Below are positions 17,207-26,318 of a DNA stretch of 64,000 nt, one piece after another. The notes under the pieces are model-generated. The model saw only the letters and a program-made list of their open reading frames with translations, made no database searches and was not told the DNA's origin. Positions within the stretch are counted from its first letter, which is position 1. Each line of letters opens with the position of its first letter. The stretch lies in assembly GCA_947488845.1 (NCBI GenBank), contig CANLBM010000016.1, forward strand, positions 1-64,000, given 5' to 3'. Origin of the DNA: an uncultured Sphingomonadaceae bacterium (lineage in GTDB: Bacteria; Pseudomonadota; Alphaproteobacteria; Sphingomonadales; Sphingomonadaceae). A program made the translations under genes and the position numbers.

Positions 17207-18022
17207 TCAGAGCGCAGGGTCGGTGGCCACCTGCTTCATCCAGGCGGCGGTAATCAGCGCATCGGTGCTGTGGTCGTCATAGCGCCTTAATCTGGCTGGC
17301 GGAGGAGTGTTTAATCCGATGAGAGCTTGCTCGAGGCCCTCGCGATCCCGGACCTTGCTGCGTCCCTTCGGCAGGCCAGCTGCCAGGGCCGCCACCGTTG
17401 TATAGATTTCGATGATGACGGGACCGCGTTCGGGGACGGGATCAAATGGCCAGACCGGAATGGCACCGCCAAGCCGGTGCAGCAATCGCATCCCGGTGAG
17501 GCTCGATTTTCCGACCTGCGCGGCGCCCACGAGATTGAAGCAGCTGGCGCTATTGGCCTGTGCGGTTTCCCGCTGATAGCGTTCGACCTCACGCAGGCGT
17601 CCGATACCGCCTTCGAACAGATTGCCCACATGATCCCGGCTGTGGCGGAAATGCCGACTCGCCTGTTCGTCCGCGAGAAAACTGGCAATACTCAAATGGG
17701 GATCATGTGTGCAAATCGAATCGACCATGTGCCACAGCGACCGTGCGTCTTCCGGGCTCGCGCTCCAGCCGGGGAAATAGCAGTCGTGATCGACAAAGGG
17801 GAGCGCCATGGACAGATCAAAGCCGATCAATATGTCCTGGCGGCTTTCTGCGAGGCGGAACAGCCAGTCGAGAATATCAGCCCGCGACCAGCGGGGTTTG
17901 GGCGATAACAGGGCAGGGGGACCGTCGGCACCGATGACTGCCACCGCAATCCCCTCCGGGCGCTCGGTTTTCGCGCCCGACCAGTCGACGCAGGCAAAAT
18001 GGGAGAAGCTTCGCACCGCCAT
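17207..18022 (-). CDS. uncharacterised RNase H-like protein (DUF429-like)
   Basis: 271 residues, soluble. The layout matches predicted RNase H-like folds of the DUF429 type: an acidic residue in the first strand (CVDWSG), a second in IGFDLS, a late Glu in IIEIYT, and Asp in the last helix (STDALITAAWM). This is a fold-level resemblance by eye. Such proteins are predicted nucleases of unknown substrate. The gene stands alone next to tRNA-Thr, just outside the island, with about 80 bases between its start and the end of the channel gene that is upstream on the same strand. An acyl-transfer or ATPase role is not suggested by any motif. Confidence 0.6.
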   Translation of the reverse strand: MAVRSFSHFACVDWSGAKTERPEGIAVAVIGADGPPALLSPKPRWSRADILDWLFRLAESRQDILIGFDLSMALPFVDHDCYFPGWSASPEDARSLWHMVDSICTHDPHLSIASFLADEQASRHFRHSRDHVGNLFEGGIGRLREVERYQRETAQANSASCFNLVGAAQVGKSSLTGMRLLHRLGGAIPVWPFDPVPERGPVIIEIYTTVAALAAGLPKGRSKVRDREGLEQALIGLNTPPPARLRRYDDHSTDALITAAWMKQVATDPAL

Positions 18023-18101
18023 CGTCTAGCGGATCATGACGGCAAAAGAAAAGGGCAGGCCCATCGGACCCGCCCTTGTTCTATTCATTATCGACCGGAG
18101 T

Positions 18102-19349
18102 CTATTTTTTGACGGCAGTTTTCCGTACCGGAGCTTTCCGCGCCAATGGCTTTTTCGCCGCCGGCGCTTTCGGTTTTGGCGGGTTGGCGTAGAGATTTTC
18201 CAACAATTTGCCAGCAACATGGCGTCCACCCCAGCCAAAGGCCAGTGCCGCAGCCGCTGCGCCGCCGATGACCAAGGCCGTGAACGCTGTTTGTACGATT
18301 TCCTGTCCGACACCCATGAACTGAAGGCCCATGAAGGTGAACAATATGATCGTAGCATAGCGCACGATGCTCGAAGCGAGACTACCTTCATCCGTGCCGC
18401 CGACAATCCGGGACAGCAGGTTGGCGATCAGGAAGCCGACTGCGATCACGATCGAACCAAAGATGACCCTTCCGCCAAGTTCGAGAACCTGATCAAGAAT
18501 GGACGTCAATTCTGCAAACCCGAGCAGGCGCATCGCTGCAATAGCGAAGAACAGCATGATCGCTACCTGCGCAATTCTCGCCAGTACCGCGGTCAGCGAT
18601 GTTTTCGCCGGCAGGATATCGAGAGCAGCTACCGACTGGTCGACACCGAGGCCGGGCAATATTTCGGTGATGATCTGCACCACGAATTTGCTGATCAAAT
18701 AGCCGATACCAAGGATGATAGCAGCGCCGATGATGTTCGGAATTGCCTCAAGGATCATGCGGAGCATGTCGCTGGCTGGTCCTGAAACCGATTCCAGATT
18801 GAGCGCTTCCAGAGCCAGTATCGCGATCGGGATGATGATCAGAACATAAATGATCGTGCCGATTGTCTTGCTGATCGTCGAATTGCCGGTAACGGCATCG
18901 ATACCGCCGCGATTGGCCCATTTGTCAAAATCGACCGTCTGCAAGGCCGTCACGACCAGGTCGCGAACGATCCGTGCAACCACCATACCAATGAAGAATA
19001 TGATAGCGGCGCCAAGCAGGTTGGGCACAAAACCCATGATGCTATTGAGCAGGGTCTGGATGGGTGCGTCGACGCCGCCCAGTCCGAGAACACGCAGGAT
19101 GATGAGCAAGCCGAACAGCCATATCAGCAGAGATACGATCTTGCCGAGTGACTCGCCGACCGAAGTGCCGGCTGACGTGTCACGCTGCAGGAATTTCACA
19201 TTGTCGACCAGCTTGGCAAAGGTCCATTTGGCCGCTTTCCCCAAAATCCAGGTGCCGACGAGAATGATCAGGGCCAGACCCAGTTTTTCACCCCATATCA
19301 TCATCAGCTCTGTATCCAGAGCATAATTGCCTATTCGCATCCCATCCAT
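18102..19349 (-). CDS. mechanosensitive channel-like membrane protein (TM-helix repeat / CmpX type)
   Basis: 415 residues, very hydrophobic. It has repeated units in which a helix with a conserved GxLxxxLP/GxxxxxxxP pattern (MGFVPNLLGAAIIFFIGMVVARIV; AIPNIIGAAIILGIGYLISKFV) recurs. This is the TM-helix repeat of CmpX-like members of the MscS superfamily. There is no typical MscS C-terminal domain; the protein ends in a Lys/Ala/Pro-rich basic tail (about residues 385-415) that probably lies in the cytoplasm. It could relieve osmotic stress or act as a stress sensor in the envelope. It is a single gene. Confidence 0.75.
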   Translation of the reverse strand: MDGMRIGNYALDTELMMIWGEKLGLALIILVGTWILGKAAKWTFAKLVDNVKFLQRDTSAGTSVGESLGKIVSLLIWLFGLLIILRVLGLGGVDAPIQTLLNSIMGFVPNLLGAAIIFFIGMVVARIVRDLVVTALQTVDFDKWANRGGIDAVTGNSTISKTIGTIIYVLIIIPIAILALEALNLESVSGPASDMLRMILEAIPNIIGAAIILGIGYLISKFVVQIITEILPGLGVDQSVAALDILPAKTSLTAVLARIAQVAIMLFFAIAAMRLLGFAELTSILDQVLELGGRVIFGSIVIAVGFLIANLLSRIVGGTDEGSLASSIVRYATIILFTFMGLQFMGVGQEIVQTAFTALVIGGAAAAALAFGWGGRHVAGKLLENLYANPPKPKAPAAKKPLARKAPVRKTAVKK

Positions 19350-19463
19350 GTAGCTTCCCCTGTTTATCAGTTAATTCGCAGGATTGTGAATAGCACATTT
19401 CTTAACAAATGGACAGGAATCAATAAACACTATGAAATTTGGCCGCGTAAAAACTCGTAAAGA

Positions 19464-20462
19464 TCAAGAACTTGTCTTCATCTCGACGACAACCCGTCCG
19501 ATTGCTTCGCGCTGTTCGAGCACGGAAAGCGCTTTTATTGTTTCATTCAGGGGGAAGGAATGAGAAATATATGGTTGCATTATGCCATCTGCTGCCAATT
19601 CTCTCAGCGCCGCGCTTTGGCGTTTGGCCAATGCCGGATCGCGGCGGGGGCTTTCGCCAGCGCGGACGCCGATCAGGCTGTAGGTCTTGATCATGACATG
19701 ATTTGCCGGAAATGATGGAATCGCGCCGCTGGCAAAGCCGACGACAAGATATCTCCCGTTCCACGCGATCGCGCGCGTTGCGGTCAGGGCAAGATCGCCA
19801 CCGACCGGATCAAAGACGACATCAACGCCTTTTCCGTCGGTCAATTGCTTGACCTTGGCGGCCAGTTCCTTGTCGGCAGGATCCAGCACATGATCAGCGC
19901 CTGCCTGACGGATGGCCTTTCGCTTTTCGTCCGTAGACCCGGTGCCGATCACTGTCGCACCGATATGCTTTGCCATTTTTACGGCCGCCATGCCGACACC
20001 GCCGCTTGCACCCAGAATGAGGACGTTTTCCGCCGGTTGCAGATGCCCGCGTGCGACCAGAGCATGCCAGGCGGTCGATGCTGCGGTTTGCCAGCAGGCA
20101 CCCTGGCTGAAGGAAAGCGCCGGGGGCAGGGGGGACACGGCTGCTGCATTGACGACCCACTGTTCCGCGAGCGCGCCACCCTTGCCGCCCGCCATGACAC
20201 GATCGCCGGGTTTTATTCCCCGGACATCCGGGGCGACTTCGATGACTTCACCCGCTGCTTCCAGTCCGGGCACGAAGGGAGGATCGGGACGAAATTGATA
20301 TTTACCCTGGGTCATCAGCAGATCGGGGAAGTTCAGGCCGGCGGCATGTACCTCAATCCGGATTTCTCCCGTCTGCAGCGGTCGGACATCCTGCTCAATC
20401 ATCTCGATCGAGGACGGGCCATTCAGGCTGGTACAAACAGCTGCGAGAAATGTGGATTTCAT
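19464..20462 (-). CDS. zinc-independent NADPH:quinone oxidoreductase family protein
   Basis: 332 residues, a medium-chain dehydrogenase/reductase. The N-terminal GroES-like domain lacks the zinc-binding cysteines of alcohol dehydrogenases. The Rossmann domain has a dinucleotide signature (LGASGGVGMAAVKMAKHIGA), followed by a DVVFDPVGG element typical of QOR proteins. Expected reaction: NADPH-dependent reduction of quinones or enones in the cytoplasm. The gene is monocistronic, with about 150 bases before rarA. Confidence 0.85.
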   Translation of the reverse strand: MKSTFLAAVCTSLNGPSSIEMIEQDVRPLQTGEIRIEVHAAGLNFPDLLMTQGKYQFRPDPPFVPGLEAAGEVIEVAPDVRGIKPGDRVMAGGKGGALAEQWVVNAAAVSPLPPALSFSQGACWQTAASTAWHALVARGHLQPAENVLILGASGGVGMAAVKMAKHIGATVIGTGSTDEKRKAIRQAGADHVLDPADKELAAKVKQLTDGKGVDVVFDPVGGDLALTATRAIAWNGRYLVVGFASGAIPSFPANHVMIKTYSLIGVRAGESPRRDPALAKRQSAALRELAADGIMQPYISHSFPLNETIKALSVLEQREAIGRVVVEMKTSS

Positions 20463-20609
20463 ATATGTGCCGATATCTTGATATTGCGCGCAAAGATTTG
20501 AAATATAGCAGCGATATGGCTCCTGCGATCGGCGCTTTAAAAAACCGTAAGCGCCGACGGGGGAGTCTCTGCCGAATATTTTCTGCGGAGCCAGATGCGG
20601 CTGAGCGTT

Positions 20610-21929
20610 CTAACCAGCTTTTTCAGCACGCAATTTCTCCCAATAGTCCAGCCGTTCGCGGATCTTATGTTCAAAGCCCCGATCTACCGGCTGATAGAAA
20701 CGCTGCGGCTGCATTTCCTCCGGCCAGTAATTGTCGCCCGAAAATCCGTCATCACTTTCATGATCATAGCTATAGCCCGAGCCATAGCCGATTTCCTTCA
20801 TCAGCTTGGTCGGGGCGTTAAGAATATTCTGCGGCGGCATCAGCGAGCCGGTATCCCGCGCGGATTTCCATGCGGATTTCTGCGCCTTGTAAGCGGCGTT
20901 GGATTTCGGCGCAGTCGCGCAATAAAGACAGGCCTGGACAATCGCGAGTTCGCCTTCGGGGCTGCCGAGAAATTCATAGGCCTGTTTTGCAGCCAGTGCC
21001 TGCACCAGCGCCTGCGGATCGGCCATCCCGATATCCTCGACGGCGAAACGGACGATGCGGCGCAGCAGGAATAGCGGCTGTTCACCGGCCACCAGCATCC
21101 GTGCCAGATAATAGAGCGAGGCCTGGGGGTCCGATCCCCGCAACGCTTTGTGCAGCGCCGAGATCAGATTATAATGGCCCTCGCGATCCTTGTCATAGAC
21201 CGCCATCCGGCGGTGCAGGATTTTTGCCAGCTGCGGAGGATCGAGCGGGTCTTTGATATCCAGAGAAAACAGCGTCTCGGCCTGGTTGAGCAGAAACCGG
21301 CCGTCTCCGTCTGCGCTGGCGATCAACGCCTCTCTGGCGTTGACGGTGAGCGGGAGCGCTTTGTCTTCGATTGTTTCGGCTTTTTCCAGCAGCAGGCCAA
21401 GAGCGGCTGCATCCAGTCGATTGAGAATAAGCACCTGCGCGCGGCTGAGCAGTGCGGCATTCAATTCAAAGGACGGATTTTCGGTTGTCGCTCCGACCAG
21501 CACGACCGTACCCCGCTCGACATAGGGCAGAAAACTGTCCTGCTGCGACCGATTGAAGCGGTGGATTTCGTCGACAAACAACAGGGTCGCCTTGCCCGAC
21601 TGAAACCGCATCTCGGCCTCGGCAAAGACTTTCTTCAGTTCGGCAACCCCGGAAAAGACCGCCGAGATTGCCTTGAAATGCAATTCCGTCTGATCGGCCA
21701 GCAATCGCGCGAGACTGGTCTTTCCGGTTCCCGGTGGGCCCCAAAGAACGATAGAGGATAGCCTACCTGCGGCGATCATTCTTCCGATTGTGCCTTCGGT
21801 GCCAACGAGATGGTCCTGCCCGACGATGTCGCCAAGCTGGCGAGGGCGCAACCGGTCGGCCAGAGGCGCACCGGGCGTGCTATCCGTCTCGCTCTGCTGG
21901 TCCTTCTTATTGTCGAACAGGCCTTGCAT
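20610..21929 (-). CDS. rarA: replication-associated recombination protein A (AAA ATPase)
   Basis: 439 residues. It has Walker A GPPGTGKTS at about 64-72, Walker B with FVDEIHRFN near 117-125 and a sensor 1 ATTENPSFELN, then the C-terminal helical oligomerisation region with PPQNILNAPTKLMKEIGYG. This is the RarA/MgsA/WRNIP1 family, related to clamp-loader ATPases and acting at stalled replication forks together with SSB and RecA. The length is normal. The upstream glycosyltransferase gene ends 3 bases before its ATG, so the two genes are co-transcribed. Confidence 0.93.
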   Translation of the reverse strand: MQGLFDNKKDQQSETDSTPGAPLADRLRPRQLGDIVGQDHLVGTEGTIGRMIAAGRLSSIVLWGPPGTGKTSLARLLADQTELHFKAISAVFSGVAELKKVFAEAEMRFQSGKATLLFVDEIHRFNRSQQDSFLPYVERGTVVLVGATTENPSFELNAALLSRAQVLILNRLDAAALGLLLEKAETIEDKALPLTVNAREALIASADGDGRFLLNQAETLFSLDIKDPLDPPQLAKILHRRMAVYDKDREGHYNLISALHKALRGSDPQASLYYLARMLVAGEQPLFLLRRIVRFAVEDIGMADPQALVQALAAKQAYEFLGSPEGELAIVQACLYCATAPKSNAAYKAQKSAWKSARDTGSLMPPQNILNAPTKLMKEIGYGSGYSYDHESDDGFSGDNYWPEEMQPQRFYQPVDRGFEHKIRERLDYWEKLRAEKAG

Positions 21930-21931
21930 GG

Positions 21932-23113
21932 TCAGCGGACGGCAGCCTGTTTGATCGGACCATGGCCGGCCAGCCGCTGACGCACCAGCCGGATATAGGT
22001 TTGCGCGACGGCATTGTTGATCTGGTCCCAGCTATATTCTTCCGCGCGTTTTTCTCCGGCCGAACCGTGAGCGTTGCGCAGGTCAATATTCTCGCAATAA
22101 AGCTGCAGTGCATCGGCAAATTCACGAATTGCACCCGGTCTGATGAGCTTGCCGGAATCATTATGCTTGACCAGGCTCTGGCTGCCGGTTGCCTTTGCAG
22201 CGACGACCGGTAACCCGCAGGCCATCGCTTCGAGTGTGACATTGCCAAAAGTCTCGGTAACCGAAGGATTGAATAGCATATCCATGCTGGCAACCGCGCG
22301 GCCAAGATCATTGCCTTGCTGGAACCCGGCAAAAATGGCGCCGGGAATTCTTTCTACGAACCACTGCTGGGCTGGCCCTTCTCCGATGACGACTATTTTG
22401 TGCGTCACCTTGCGGCGTTTGAGTTCATCAATGGTATCGGAGAAGACATCAAGGCCCTTTTCCATCACCAACCGTCCCAGAAATCCAATGACCGGTTCAT
22501 CGTCCGCAATGCCCAGGGAACGACGCCATGCAATATCCCGGTGGCTGGAATTGAATATCGCGCGGTCGACGCCCCGCGACCAGATGCCAACGTCATAGTT
22601 CATCCGCTGGTCGCGGAGGACCTGTGCCATCGACTCGGACGGTGCCACCAGCGCATCGCATCGCCGATAGAGGCGGCGCAAGATTGCCTCGATCACCGGT
22701 TCCAGAAACGCGAGATTATAATAGCGGGGATAGGTTTCAAAACGGGTATGCACGGAAGCGAGGACGGGAATATTCTGGCGGCGGGCCCAGGATACCATCT
22801 TGTGACCGACCCGGTCGGGGCTCGATATCTGTATGATATTGGGGTTGAATTGTTCGAGATCCTTGCGCACGTCGCTGGAAATGCGGGTTGGAAAACGATA
22901 CTCGCCCCGTCCGGGAAAGGCAACGGACGGTACGCTGATCAGATCACCGGTGGGTTCAAACGCCGGCGTGTCGGTGGTCGGCGAATAGACCCTAACGGCT
23001 GCTCCCTGACGCAGCAGATAATCCACCAGTCGGTTGAGTGCCTGATTGGCGCCGTCGCGTACGAAATTATAATTGCCGCTATAAAGAGCAATCCGAAGGT
23101 CACTGATTTCCAT
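21932..23113 (-). CDS. glycosyltransferase, GT4 family (mannosyltransferase-like)
   Basis: About 393 residues with a GT-B fold. It has the N-terminal GxN-containing loop (SGNYNFVRDGANQALNRLV), and the C-terminal nucleotide-sugar site with FLGRLVMEKGLDVF, and NPSVTETFGNVTLEAMACGLPVVA containing the E-x7-E motif of retaining GT4 enzymes. Relatives transfer mannose or glucose from GDP- or UDP-sugars to lipids such as glucuronosyl-diacylglycerol. Sphingomonads make glycosphingolipids, so a lipid acceptor is plausible but unproven. I use the ATG at 23113; a TTG at 23125 is the alternative. It overlaps nothing and leads directly into rarA. Confidence 0.85.
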   Translation of the reverse strand: MEISDLRIALYSGNYNFVRDGANQALNRLVDYLLRQGAAVRVYSPTTDTPAFEPTGDLISVPSVAFPGRGEYRFPTRISSDVRKDLEQFNPNIIQISSPDRVGHKMVSWARRQNIPVLASVHTRFETYPRYYNLAFLEPVIEAILRRLYRRCDALVAPSESMAQVLRDQRMNYDVGIWSRGVDRAIFNSSHRDIAWRRSLGIADDEPVIGFLGRLVMEKGLDVFSDTIDELKRRKVTHKIVVIGEGPAQQWFVERIPGAIFAGFQQGNDLGRAVASMDMLFNPSVTETFGNVTLEAMACGLPVVAAKATGSQSLVKHNDSGKLIRPGAIREFADALQLYCENIDLRNAHGSAGEKRAEEYSWDQINNAVAQTYIRLVRQRLAGHGPIKQAAVR

Positions 23114-23177
23114 AGCCGCCTTCAAGCATAGTCAGGAGGGAATTGCCAATATGAACTTGCTCGGCTAGCAAGCTGTG

Positions 23178-23831
23178 ATGATCCGGACCCGGCTTGAGCA
23201 TCTGCTGATCGGCACGCCCAAGAGATTTGGCGATGACGGCGAAACGAGCGCTATCGCCAAAGATGCCGTTGAACGCCCGCTGCTGCTGAGCTTTGAAGGG
23301 CTGGCAGGAGATCAGGTCGCTGACCCTTTGCATCACGGCGGTCGTGACAAGGCCGTTCATCTCTATCCAATCGAACATTATGCCTTCTGGCAGGAGAAAT
23401 ATCCGGACGTGGCCGCTCTGCAGCAGCCCGGTTCCTTTGGCGAGAATTTGAGCTGTACCGGATTGACCGAGCAGCAGCTTTGTCTGGGTGATATTTTCCG
23501 GGTCGGAAAGGCGCTGATCGAATGCAGCCATGCCCGCCAGCCTTGCTGGAAGCTCAACCACCGGTTCGGCAAGGCGGATGTGTTGAAAACCGTCGTGAAG
23601 ACCGGAAAGTCGGGTAGCTATTTCCGGGTGCTGGAAGAAGGTCTGGTGCAGGCTGGCGATCCGCTGGTCCAACAGGCGCGACCGCATCCGGAATGGCCGC
23701 TGGAACGGCTGTTCGCGATGCTTGTCGGCGGCCAGCACAAGGGGCAGGCGACGGCGCTTGCCGCGCTATCGAATAATCCGGCACTCGCCAAAACCTGGCG
23801 CATTCGTGCCGAACAGCTGGCCGGGAACTAG
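23178..23831 (+). CDS. MOSC-domain protein, YiiM type
   Basis: About 217 residues. The MOSC core has GDQVADPLHHGGRDKAVHLYP, the family's HGG..KAV motif, a conserved Cys in ECSHARQPCWKLNHRF, and the C-terminal helical 3-alpha extension of YiiM-type proteins. YiiM binds a molybdenum cofactor and reduces N-hydroxylated compounds such as 6-hydroxylaminopurine; that activity is expected here. Start is ATG 23178, with an in-frame GTG one codon earlier. It converges with the CorC-like gene, and their stop codons share the four bases CTAG at 23828-23831. Confidence 0.85.
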   Translation: MIRTRLEHLLIGTPKRFGDDGETSAIAKDAVERPLLLSFEGLAGDQVADPLHHGGRDKAVHLYPIEHYAFWQEKYPDVAALQQPGSFGENLSCTGLTEQQLCLGDIFRVGKALIECSHARQPCWKLNHRFGKADVLKTVVKTGKSGSYFRVLEEGLVQAGDPLVQQARPHPEWPLERLFAMLVGGQHKGQATALAALSNNPALAKTWRIRAEQLAGN

Positions 23832-24772
23832 AGCCGCTCTTCGCGAATCTGTTCTGGCGGGTGCAAGCGCAATTTGGTCACCCGGCGATCGTCGGCTTCG
23901 GTAATTTCCAACATCCAGCCGCTGGGATGTTCCAGTCTTTCGCCAACCGCAGGAATATGTCCGGCAAGGACGAAGCAAAGGCCGCCGATCGTATCGACAT
24001 CTTCGTCAATTTCTTCCAGTGCGGGATCGATGGCTGCTCCGACATCATCCAGCTCTGCACGGGCATCCGCTTCCCAAATACCATCATCCAGCTTGACCAG
24101 CATCGGCACCGGTTCTTCGTCATGTTCGTCTTCAATCTCGCCGGTGATTTCCTCGACAATATCCTCGATCGTGACCAGACCTTCGGTGCCGTTATATTCG
24201 TCGAAGATGATCGCCAGATGGGTGCGGGTGGCTCGCATTTCTGCCAGCAAATCCAGTACGCCCATTGATTCTGGAACAAAGCGTGGCTGGCGGAGAAACG
24301 GGGCTATATCATCCGGATGCTTCCCACCCTTGGCGACGATTGCGAAGATATCCTTGATGTGGATCATGCCGATAATATTGTCGAGATTGTCCCGATAAAC
24401 CGGAATACGGCTATGCCCGTGTTCGGAGAAAATATCGACAAAGTCGCTAAACGGCGCGCTTTCCTCAATCGCAATTATATCGGCCCGCGGAACCGCGATA
24501 TCGTCGACCCGGTTCTCGCTGAAATGCAGCATGTTGCGCAGCATTTCGAGCTCCAGCGATGATACGTCGGGACGCCCGTTTGGATCGGACTCCGCATCAT
24601 TCTCATGATCATCGATGACTTCTTCTATCTGCGCGCGCAGACTATTGTCTTCGGTATTGCCGAATAGCAGAGCCTTCAGGCTCCGCCATATTCGCCCGGG
24701 CTCGTCATCTTCCTTGGATTGGCCACTGCTGCGGACCACGCCCGTGCCATTTTCCTTTTCAACGTCGCTCAT
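23828..24772 (-). CDS. CBS-domain protein of the CorC/HlyC family
   Basis: 314 residues, soluble. An acidic N-terminal region is followed by two CBS motifs (about 95-215, starting MLRNMLHFSENRVDDIAVPRADI) and a C-terminal CorC_HlyC domain with the GLVTIEDIVEEITGEIEDEHD signature. It lacks the DUF21 membrane domain, so it is the short CorC form. Its role is reported as magnesium/cobalt efflux or membrane-associated regulation. It is the last gene of miaB-phoH-ybeY-corC, a cluster conserved in many proteobacteria; the lnt gene that often follows is absent here. Confidence 0.88.
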   Translation of the reverse strand: MSDVEKENGTGVVRSSGQSKEDDEPGRIWRSLKALLFGNTEDNSLRAQIEEVIDDHENDAESDPNGRPDVSSLELEMLRNMLHFSENRVDDIAVPRADIIAIEESAPFSDFVDIFSEHGHSRIPVYRDNLDNIIGMIHIKDIFAIVAKGGKHPDDIAPFLRQPRFVPESMGVLDLLAEMRATRTHLAIIFDEYNGTEGLVTIEDIVEEITGEIEDEHDEEPVPMLVKLDDGIWEADARAELDDVGAAIDPALEEIDEDVDTIGGLCFVLAGHIPAVGERLEHPSGWMLEITEADDRRVTKLRLHPPEQIREERL

Positions 24773-24793
24773 AGTATTTCTTGATTACCCGCT

Positions 24794-25300
24794 TTACGTC
24801 TGATCTGCGTAGGGATTGGCAATGCCCAATGTCGCCAAGGCATTGATTTCGCAATTTTCCATCATCCCTGCATCTATTTCGTTCTCGTGATCATATCCTA
24901 GCAAATGCAGCGACCCGTGCACAATCAAATGTGCAATATGGTCGGAAAAGGAAATCTCCTTGGCGGTGGCCTCGTCGCGACAGGTCTCGTACGCCAGGAT
25001 GATATCCCCGAGCAACGCCTCTCCATCGTCGGTATTGGCGAGCGCTTCGAGCAGGTCTGGCTGGATCTGGGGAAAGGACAGGACGTTGGTCGGCTTGTCC
25101 TTGCCGCGATAGGCCCTGTTCAGTGATTGAACATCGGCGTTGTCGGAGAGCTTGATGCTCAGCTCCATTTCAAAATTCCGGGCCAGGAGGTCTGCGTGGA
25201 CGGATGCGGCGATACCGGCCTTGGCCGCCCGCGCGGCCAGTTCCGTCCAGTCCTGCTCATTCCCCCATTCGGACGATGCAATCAGTTCAGTCTGCAGCAT
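24794..25300 (-). CDS. ybeY: endoribonuclease YbeY, rRNA maturation factor
   Basis: About 168 residues. The metal site HLIVHGSLHLLGYDHE is the family's H-x3-H-x5-H motif that binds zinc. YbeY processes the 3' end of 16S rRNA and acts in ribosome quality control. I prefer ATG 25300, with GAAGG upstream; longer starts (25312 or beyond) add residues that do not match the family. The start overlaps the end of phoH by 14 bases, consistent with coupled translation. Confidence 0.92.
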   Translation of the reverse strand: MLQTELIASSEWGNEQDWTELAARAAKAGIAASVHADLLARNFEMELSIKLSDNADVQSLNRAYRGKDKPTNVLSFPQIQPDLLEALANTDDGEALLGDIILAYETCRDEATAKEISFSDHIAHLIVHGSLHLLGYDHENEIDAGMMENCEINALATLGIANPYADQT

Positions 25301-26318
25301 CTTTGCCTTCATAGGCTTCGACGATCTTTCCGACCAGCGGATGGCGGACGACGTCGCTGGCGCCGAATTCAACCATGCTGACACGCTCGATATCCTTCAA
25401 TTTGGATACGGCATCGGCAAGCCCCGACACGGCTTCTTTTGGCAAATCGACCTGCCTGGGATCGCCGCAAATGACCATCCGGCTGTTCATGCCAAAACGG
25501 GTCAGAAACATTTTCATCTGCGCCGCTGTCGTATTTTGCGCTTCGTCGAGAATAACAAAGGCGTCGGCGAGGGTGCGTCCGCGCATGAATGCGATCGGAG
25601 CGATTTCTATTTCACCGCTCTCGATCCGTCTTTCCACCTGCTCTGCGGGAAGCGTGTCATATAGAGCGTCGTAAAGCGGACGCAGGAACGGATCGACCTT
25701 TTCTTTCAGGTCGCCCGGAAGAAAACCGATCTTTTCGCCGGCTTCGACGGCAGGGCGCGAAAGAATGAGCCGATCGACAGAACCGCTCACCAGCTGGGAA
25801 ACGGCTTGCGCCACAGCGAGATAGGTCTTGCCGGTCCCTGCGGGACCCAGGGCAAAAATCATGTCGTCGCGGGCGAGGGCCTCCATATAATGGGCCTGCC
25901 GGACAGAACGCGGGAAAATGGTTTTCTTGCGGGTCCGGATCATCACCTTGGGTGCATCGGCGACATCGTTCTTCATGCTCTTGTCGCTGCCGGAAGATTG
26001 TTTTGCTACCTTGGCGACGCGGGGGTCGGCCGCCATGGCGATGATCGCTTCGACAGCGCCATTGTCAATTTCCTGACCCTGTTCCAGGCGATTGTAGATA
26101 CCGTTGAGAACATCCCTCGCTTGCGCGACGGCGTCCTGCTCGCCCTCGATTTTCAACTTCGTTCCGCGAGCGGCGATATAGACACCGAGCCGGTTTTCGA
26201 TTGCCACAATATTCCGGTCATATTCGCCAAACAGATCGCCCAGTATCTGCGGGTCTTCGAACTCGAGATCCAGCTTGACGATATTTCCGGCGGTGCCGGC
26301 CTTTGTTTTCTGGACCAT
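25287..26318 (-). CDS. phoH: PhoH-family ATPase
   Basis: 343 residues. An N-terminal region resembling a KH-like fold is followed by the PhoH ATPase domain with Walker A LGPAGTGKTYLAVAQA (about residues 157-172), Walker B VILDEAQNTT and GDPRQVDLP. Members bind RNA and hydrolyse ATP; the position before ybeY is conserved and suggests work in rRNA or RNA metabolism. The ATG overlaps the miaB stop by one base (TGATG). Confidence 0.9.
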   Translation of the reverse strand: MVQKTKAGTAGNIVKLDLEFEDPQILGDLFGEYDRNIVAIENRLGVYIAARGTKLKIEGEQDAVAQARDVLNGIYNRLEQGQEIDNGAVEAIIAMAADPRVAKVAKQSSGSDKSMKNDVADAPKVMIRTRKKTIFPRSVRQAHYMEALARDDMIFALGPAGTGKTYLAVAQAVSQLVSGSVDRLILSRPAVEAGEKIGFLPGDLKEKVDPFLRPLYDALYDTLPAEQVERRIESGEIEIAPIAFMRGRTLADAFVILDEAQNTTAAQMKMFLTRFGMNSRMVICGDPRQVDLPKEAVSGLADAVSKLKDIERVSMVEFGASDVVRHPLVGKIVEAYEGKDAAD

